Part shown: piece by piece, positions 5,122-9,163 of the stretch
Layout of the letters: each line of letters begins with the position of its first letter
How positions within the stretch are numbered: the stretch's first letter is position 1
Assembly (NCBI GenBank): GCA_947624945.1
Contig: CANQMJ010000098.1
Span: 1 to 9,163 of the forward strand
Length of the DNA: 9,163 nt
Direction: 5' to 3'
Origin: an uncultured Clostridia bacterium
GTDB taxonomy: Bacteria; Bacillota; Clostridia; Oscillospirales; CAG-272
Program-made: the position numbers and the translations under genes
The notes under the pieces: model-generated
Seen by the model: only the letters and a program-made list of their open reading frames with translations
Database searches by the model: none
What the model was told of the DNA's origin: nothing

Positions 5122-7348
5122 TTTCGTTTTCTTCGTTTTCTTCCGTTTGAGTGTTGAAGTCGAGGTCAAAATATTCGGTGAACACGTCGCGCACAGCCAT
5201 TCCCGCCCACGCGCCCTTCGAGCCGTGCTCGATGACGCAAGTCGTGACTATCTCGGGGTCGGAGAGGGGGGCAAAGCCGATGAACACGGCGTTGTCGCTG
5301 CTGTTCGAGCCGATCTGCGCCGTACCCGTCTTGCCGCCGACTTTAATGGGGTAATTTTCGAACAGCGTCGCCGTCGTGCCCGACTCGACGACCTCAGACA
5401 TTGCGTTCAGAATTACGTCGACGTTGGACTGCGACAGCTCGATGGAGCTCATGACGCGCCGCTCGGCGCGCTCGACCGTGCGTCCGTCGTAAGTTTTGAC
5501 CGAGTCGAGTATATGCGCGTTGTAGCGCGTTCCGCAGTTGATGAGCGCGGACATGTAGACGCTCAGCTGGAGCGGCGTGAACAGGTTGTCGGACTGACCG
5601 ATCGCGGCTGCGAGCGTGTCGCCGGGGTTCCAGTTGTCGAGGCCCTTTTCCGTCCTGTAATCGGGACCCGCGAGCGCACCCGTCTGCTCCGGCAGCTCGA
5701 TGCCGGTCGGCTCGCCGAGTCCGAGCGCGCGGCAGTAGCGGTTCATGGTCTGTATCGTCAATCGTCTGCCGATGTCGTAGAAGAAATAGTTGCACGAGAC
5801 GCGCAGCGCCTCGGACACGTTCACGTCGCCGTGGTTGCGTCCGGTCGACAGATATATCCAGCATCGCGGCGTGTAGCCCGACTCGGCGTAGTAGGTGTAG
5901 ATGCCCTCGTCGCGTATCGTGTCCGTCGGCGTTATGATGCCCTCCGTCAGCGCCGCCGCGGCGACGGCGGGCTTGAACGTCGAGCCGGGCGGGTACTGTC
6001 CCGACAGCGCGCGGTTGACGAGCGGCCCCGACTTGTCGGCGTTGAGCCTGCCGACGTCCTGCCTGTACGTCGAGAGATCGAACGTAGGATATGACGCGAG
6101 CGCGAGCACCTCGCCCGTCTTGACGCTTAGCACCGTCATCGCGCCCGCGTCGGCATCCTCGCCGTCGCGGTCGCCCTCGAGCGCTGCCGACTGCGCGTGT
6201 ATGTATTCGATGTTGTTGTAGAGCGCTTCCTCCGCTGCCTTTTGAAGCTCGATGTCGATGGTGAGGTACACGTCGCTGCCCGCGACGGGCTCCTTTGTTA
6301 TCTCCTCGGAGATGATGTTGCCGTACTCGTCCTCCGTTATCGTCATCGTGCCGTCCATGCCGTGCAGCTTGTCCTCGAACGCGAGCTCGACGCCGCTTAT
6401 GCCGACGATGGCGTCGAGGGGATAACCGAGCTCGGTATAATATTCGACATCTTCATCAGTCTGAATTTTGCCCGTTCTGCCGAGTATGTGCGACGCGACG
6501 CCCGGCTCGCAGAATATGCGCTCCGCGTGCACGCTCACGCTGTAGCCGCGCAACGAACCCTCCGACATGTACGTGATCAGCTCGATGCCGGCGTCGGTAG
6601 CAACGGTGTACGGCGTTCTGGCGGAGAAGTCTTTCGACTCCATATCGTAGCGCAGACGGAGCAGGAAATCGGCGGTGTCGTCGTCGTACTGCGGGACGCC
6701 GTCGCCGTCGACGATGCCGTAGCGGTAGGCGAGTCTGTCGACGACATCGTTGAACGTGACGGACGTCGGGTCCTCGCTCGCCTCCTCCATCGCGTGGAGC
6801 TGACGCCCGATCTCAAATCCCGACAAAAGCTGCTCGTACATAGAAAGCCCGTACGGGTGCGATTCGTCGCCGATGATGGTGCCGATATCGTCGATCTCGA
6901 GCATGCCCATCATTTTGCTGAACGACGACCTGTTCGACCTCACCTCGAGGAATTCCTCGTCGAGCTCGTAGTCGGGAAACTTTCCCGTCGCCGGGAACGC
7001 AATTTCAGTGAGCGTGTAGTCGTCGTCGGAGTCGACGATCTTTTGATAAATTTTGATGAGAGCTTCGTTTTCGGCAGCATTCGAGCGCGGGAGCGTGCCG
7101 CGGTCGAGCACTATGTCGTATGAATATGCGTTTTTTATAAGCGGCACGCCGTTGCGGTCGAACACCTCACCGCGCTGCGCCTGTATTTTGACGGTGCGCT
7201 TGTATGTGTCGTCGGAGACGAGAGGATAATAGTCGCGTCCCGCGATCTGCACGTTTATGAGACGCGCCGCGTATACGAGGCAGACGACGGCGAATAACAC
7301 GACGAGCATGAAAAGACGCGGCGAGTGCCTGTTTTCAAGGTTATCCAT
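5084..7348 (-). CDS. mrdA: Penicillin-binding protein 2 (class B transpeptidase, MrdA type)
   Basis: A 754-residue class B PBP that cross-links peptidoglycan during cell elongation. A single N-terminal membrane anchor lies at 12-34, the dimerisation domain starts at RGEVFDRNG (59-67), and the transpeptidase domain spans about 360-730. The catalytic motifs are all present: STFK (456-459, nucleophile S456 and K459), SCN (518-520) and KTGT (673-676). A long, acidic insertion of about 160 residues (100-260) in the pedestal region is common in clostridial PBP2. The last 18 residues are a Glu/Asn-rich tail. There is no PASTA domain, which argues against SpoVD or PBP2x types, and the mreC-mreD context supports elongation over division. 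The start at 7348 has GGAG about 9 nt upstream. The gene begins 19 nt after the mreD stop codon begins and overlaps nth at its end. Confidence 0.93.
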   Translation of the reverse strand: MDNLENRHSPRLFMLVVLFAVVCLVYAARLINVQIAGRDYYPLVSDDTYKRTVKIQAQRGEVFDRNGVPLIKNAYSYDIVLDRGTLPRSNAAENEALIKIYQKIVDSDDDYTLTEIAFPATGKFPDYELDEEFLEVRSNRSSFSKMMGMLEIDDIGTIIGDESHPYGLSMYEQLLSGFEIGRQLHAMEEASEDPTSVTFNDVVDRLAYRYGIVDGDGVPQYDDDTADFLLRLRYDMESKDFSARTPYTVATDAGIELITYMSEGSLRGYSVSVHAERIFCEPGVASHILGRTGKIQTDEDVEYYTELGYPLDAIVGISGVELAFEDKLHGMDGTMTITEDEYGNIISEEITKEPVAGSDVYLTIDIELQKAAEEALYNNIEYIHAQSAALEGDRDGEDADAGAMTVLSVKTGEVLALASYPTFDLSTYRQDVGRLNADKSGPLVNRALSGQYPPGSTFKPAVAAAALTEGIITPTDTIRDEGIYTYYAESGYTPRCWIYLSTGRNHGDVNVSEALRVSCNYFFYDIGRRLTIQTMNRYCRALGLGEPTGIELPEQTGALAGPDYRTEKGLDNWNPGDTLAAAIGQSDNLFTPLQLSVYMSALINCGTRYNAHILDSVKTYDGRTVERAERRVMSSIELSQSNVDVILNAMSEVVESGTTATLFENYPIKVGGKTGTAQIGSNSSDNAVFIGFAPLSDPEIVTTCVIEHGSKGAWAGMAVRDVFTEYFDLDFNTQTEENEENENGENNNDNENNN

Positions 7349-7367
7349 TATAGATCACTCCATCTTG

Positions 7368-8048
7368 TCACAGCTGCTCCTCCTCGCGCTCGTGACGTCG
7401 GAATATGAGATATACGGGGAGCAATAACAGAGCGGGGAACGGCGAGCACACGGCGGTCGACAAAAACTCTGGCAGGATCACGCCTTTTATGACGTCGCCG
7501 ATGACGAAGCTGTGCCACGTCAAAGTGACGTACAGCATCGTAATAAACGCGCGCAGGACGCATATGCCGCCGTCGAAAATGAGAAACAGAAGGACAGAGC
7601 GGCGGTAGTAGTCGGCGGCGGTCTGCCCGCATATGTAACCCGCGAGCATGTAGAAAAGGGGCAGTATCATGATACCCGTGCTGCCGAGCGCGTCCGCGGC
7701 GTAGCCTGCGGCGACGCCGAATATCGCGCCGGCTCTGCCGCCCTCGAACATGCCGACGCATGCGACGGCGACGATCATGATGTCGGGCGTCGAGCCGAAC
7801 GGGCGCAGACGCGTGAAAAACGTCGTCTGGAGCATCAGGAAAATGAGCATCATGACGCCGTAAACGATGTATTTTACGACGACGGAGACCGACACGCCCG
7901 AGCGCATCTTTTCGCCAACGACGTCGGTGTGACCTCTGAAAATGCGCGGAAAGCGCGATTCGCGCTGCTTCTGCGTCGGGGCGGGCGATATCTGCTTTAT
8001 GTTCGTGTGCGGCGCCGGCGGTATTTTATTCTTCCGTGACTGTCTCAT
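7368..8048 (-). CDS. mreD: Rod shape-determining protein MreD
   Basis: A 226-residue multispanning membrane protein of the elongasome, which works with MreC and PBP2 in lateral wall synthesis. Hydrophobic segments begin at about 57, 88, 125, 150 and 195. The stretch TPDIMIVAVACVGMFEGG (87-104) and the Gly-spaced AGAIFGVAAGYAADALG (106-122) are the typical MreD signature. The first 48 residues are hydrophilic and rich in Pro, Lys and Arg, which usual MreD (about 165-180 residues) lacks. The start at 8048 overlaps the end of mreC by 23 nt but has no clear ribosome site; the ATG at 7907 would give 179 residues, nearer the family norm, also without a clear ribosome site. The longer form is chosen because it is coupled to mreC and keeps the same G+C-rich codon use. 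Confidence 0.88.
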   Translation of the reverse strand: MRQSRKNKIPPAPHTNIKQISPAPTQKQRESRFPRIFRGHTDVVGEKMRSGVSVSVVVKYIVYGVMMLIFLMLQTTFFTRLRPFGSTPDIMIVAVACVGMFEGGRAGAIFGVAAGYAADALGSTGIMILPLFYMLAGYICGQTAADYYRRSVLLFLIFDGGICVLRAFITMLYVTLTWHSFVIGDVIKGVILPEFLSTAVCSPFPALLLLPVYLIFRRHEREEEQL

Positions 8049-8871
8049 ACGATTTTATCACCATTACGCGCGAGAGGTCCTCGAGGTCTGCGGCGGGACG
8101 AACATACGCGACGGTCGTGCGGCTGTACTCGTCAGCCTCGATGCGCTCGACGATGCCGAGCACGAGTCCGCGCGGGTATATGCTGCCGAGCCCGCTCGTC
8201 AGAACGCGGTCGCCGACCTCGACGCCCGAGTCTGCGGACAGGTAAGTCAGCTTGCAAAGCCCTTCCTCGCGCATGTTGAAGTCGCCCTCGAGCAGTCCGA
8301 CCTCGCCCGTTCTCTCAATATACGCGCCGACGCTCGACGCTGATTCAATTATAGTCCGTACCTGACACCAGTTTTTGCCCGCCTCGCTGACGTAGCCGAC
8401 GATGCCGTCGGACGTTATAACGGGCATGTTCGCCGTAACTCCGTTGTCGGTTCCGACGTCGAGAGTGAACACGGTCATGTAGTTGCCGACCTCGCGTCCG
8501 ACGATGTCGGCGATGGTGAAGTCATATTCCGTATGCTCGCGCACGATGCCGATGTATTCGTACAGCCACTCGTTCATCTCCTCAATTTCGTCGACGCGGT
8601 AGCTGCGGTCGCGAAGCTCGTCGAGCTCAGCGCGGAGCTGTTCGTTTTCGGCTTTGAGGCGGTCGAACTCGGTGAAGTAGTCGGTGAAGCCCTCGACGGC
8701 GTCCGTCACCTTCGTGAACAGTCCCTGTAAAGGCGAAAGCGCCGTCTTGACGGCGCCGCGTATGTAGTCGGACAGTCCCATCAGCGACAGCACTGACGCG
8801 ACTATGACGACAGCGAGCGCGACGCATAATATCAGAATAAAAAACTTGTTGGCAAACAGCTTTTTAGGCAT
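8026..8871 (-). CDS. mreC: Rod shape-determining protein MreC
   Basis: A 281-residue, single-pass membrane protein. A basic N-terminus leads into the membrane anchor at 9-31. A coiled coil follows at about 66-112, including RLKAENEQLRAELDELRDR. The extracytoplasmic MreC beta domains run from about 117 to 275, with the typical GVTANMPVITSDGIVGYV (144-161) and GDRVLTSGLGSIYPRGLVLG (220-239). MreC scaffolds PBP2 and other elongation enzymes on the outer face of the membrane. The start at 8871 has AAGGAG (8878-8883) 6 nt upstream, a strong ribosome site. The gene overlaps mreD and lies 68 nt downstream of the PH-like domain gene. mreB, which often precedes mreC, is not adjacent. No promoter could be recognised in the 68-nt gap. 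Confidence 0.95.
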   Translation of the reverse strand: MPKKLFANKFFILILCVALAVVIVASVLSLMGLSDYIRGAVKTALSPLQGLFTKVTDAVEGFTDYFTEFDRLKAENEQLRAELDELRDRSYRVDEIEEMNEWLYEYIGIVREHTEYDFTIADIVGREVGNYMTVFTLDVGTDNGVTANMPVITSDGIVGYVSEAGKNWCQVRTIIESASSVGAYIERTGEVGLLEGDFNMREEGLCKLTYLSADSGVEVGDRVLTSGLGSIYPRGLVLGIVERIEADEYSRTTVAYVRPAADLEDLSRVMVIKSYETVTEE

Positions 8872-8939
8872 TTTTCACTCCTTGGGGGACCGACGGCGTC
8901 ACATCGGCGTCGACGGCTTTTCGGGTCACGGCTGCATGT

Positions 8940-9163
8940 TCACTTGAGTACGAACAGCGAGATGGCTTGTCCGATAGTGAGAATATCGCTCGAGCCCGAG
9001 AATTCGAATCTGACCTTGCCGATGCCGGGGAAGAACAGCTCGAGCTCGCCGTCGTAGCCGAGGACGCCCGCCGTCTCGACCGAATATGCCGAGACGTGGC
9101 TGTACGGCAGGGAAGTGAAGTCGCGGCGCGTGCCCGTCATGCCCTGCTTGTTGACGGTGATTA
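8940..9163 (-). CDS. PH-like domain protein (bPH_1/DUF1696 type), 5' truncated
   Basis: The frame is open to the right edge, so only the last 74 residues are seen, and the ATG at 9140 is internal. The visible sequence starts ITVNKQGMTGTRRDF, continues through SLPYSHVSAYSVETAG, then GELELFFPGIGKVRFEFSG, and ends in a helix, AISLFVLK. A strand-rich sheet closed by one C-terminal helix, with the TGTRRD and SLPYSHV strands, is typical of bacterial PH-like (bPH_1) domains of about 120-130 residues. Their role is poorly known; some link to membranes or envelope stress. It lies just upstream of mreC on the same strand with a 68-nt gap, so cotranscription is possible. Confidence 0.8.
   Translation of the reverse strand, partial: ITVNKQGMTGTRRDFTSLPYSHVSAYSVETAGVLGYDGELELFFPGIGKVRFEFSGSSDILTIGQAISLFVLK

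Noticed and set aside
5033..7123. Two long + strand frames opposite PBP2 (353 and 308 codons)
   Set aside because: Arg/Val/Ala-rich shadow frames opposite a full-length PBP2 with all catalytic motifs; no ribosome site or family pattern.
8884..8920. Imperfect inverted repeat between the PH-like gene and mreC
   Set aside because: About 8 of 11 matching positions in G+C-rich DNA, with repeated GACGCCG strings; no promoter or T-run nearby.
1..9163. CRISPR array, tRNA, rRNA, transposase or toxin-antitoxin pair
   Set aside because: No regularly spaced repeats, no cloverleaf or rRNA-like segment, and no transposase, integrase or toxin motif was seen in either strand.

Overview
The window looks like chromosome from a high-G+C, spore-forming member of the Firmicutes (Clostridia-like). 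The evidence is purine-rich AGGAGG-type ribosome binding sites, a SpoVA-family sporulation gene, a DUF1292 gene, clostridial-type DUF3267 and zinc-ribbon proteins, and an MreC-MreD-PBP2 elongasome block. This placement is an inference from gene content; there is no rRNA or other taxonomic marker here.

Layout. Positions 2-1441 (+ strand) hold the C-terminal end of a DUF6873-like protein, a small DUF1294 membrane protein, and a HAD-IIA (NagD-type) phosphatase. The phosphatase appears to have its own promoter, covered by a perfect 10+4+10 palindrome, and it ends at a textbook terminator (1455-1484). Positions 1485-2303 carry no convincing gene. They hold a mirror-symmetric arrangement of hairpins and two inverted copies of a ~140 bp repeat, between convergent genes. 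Positions 2304-3420 (- strand) hold an isolated spoVAC with a sigma-G-like promoter, and a DUF3267 HExxH membrane protein. A pair of divergent near-consensus sigma-A promoters at 3451-3549 separates these from a small coiled-coil/zinc-ribbon protein (+). That gene meets a DUF1292 gene (-) at a shared bidirectional terminator.

From 4420 to the right edge all genes run on the - strand. In transcription order they are a PH-like domain protein (partial), mreC, mreD, a class B penicillin-binding protein of the PBP2/MrdA type, and nth (endonuclease III). mreC and mreD overlap, the mreD-PBP2 gap is 17 nt, and PBP2 and nth overlap. MreC and MreD are the membrane scaffold of the rod-type peptidoglycan elongation machinery and PBP2 is its transpeptidase; mreB and rodA are not in the window. 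Nth, a DNA-repair enzyme, is fused to the tail of this unit by overlapping reading frames.

Most of the window is ordinary housekeeping and cell-envelope content. No complete novel defence or biosynthetic system is visible. The parts most worth a second look are the mirrored repeat block at 1485-2303, the palindrome-controlled HAD promoter, the stand-alone sigma-G-type spoVAC, and the low-complexity DNA read in two frames at the PBP2/nth junction.
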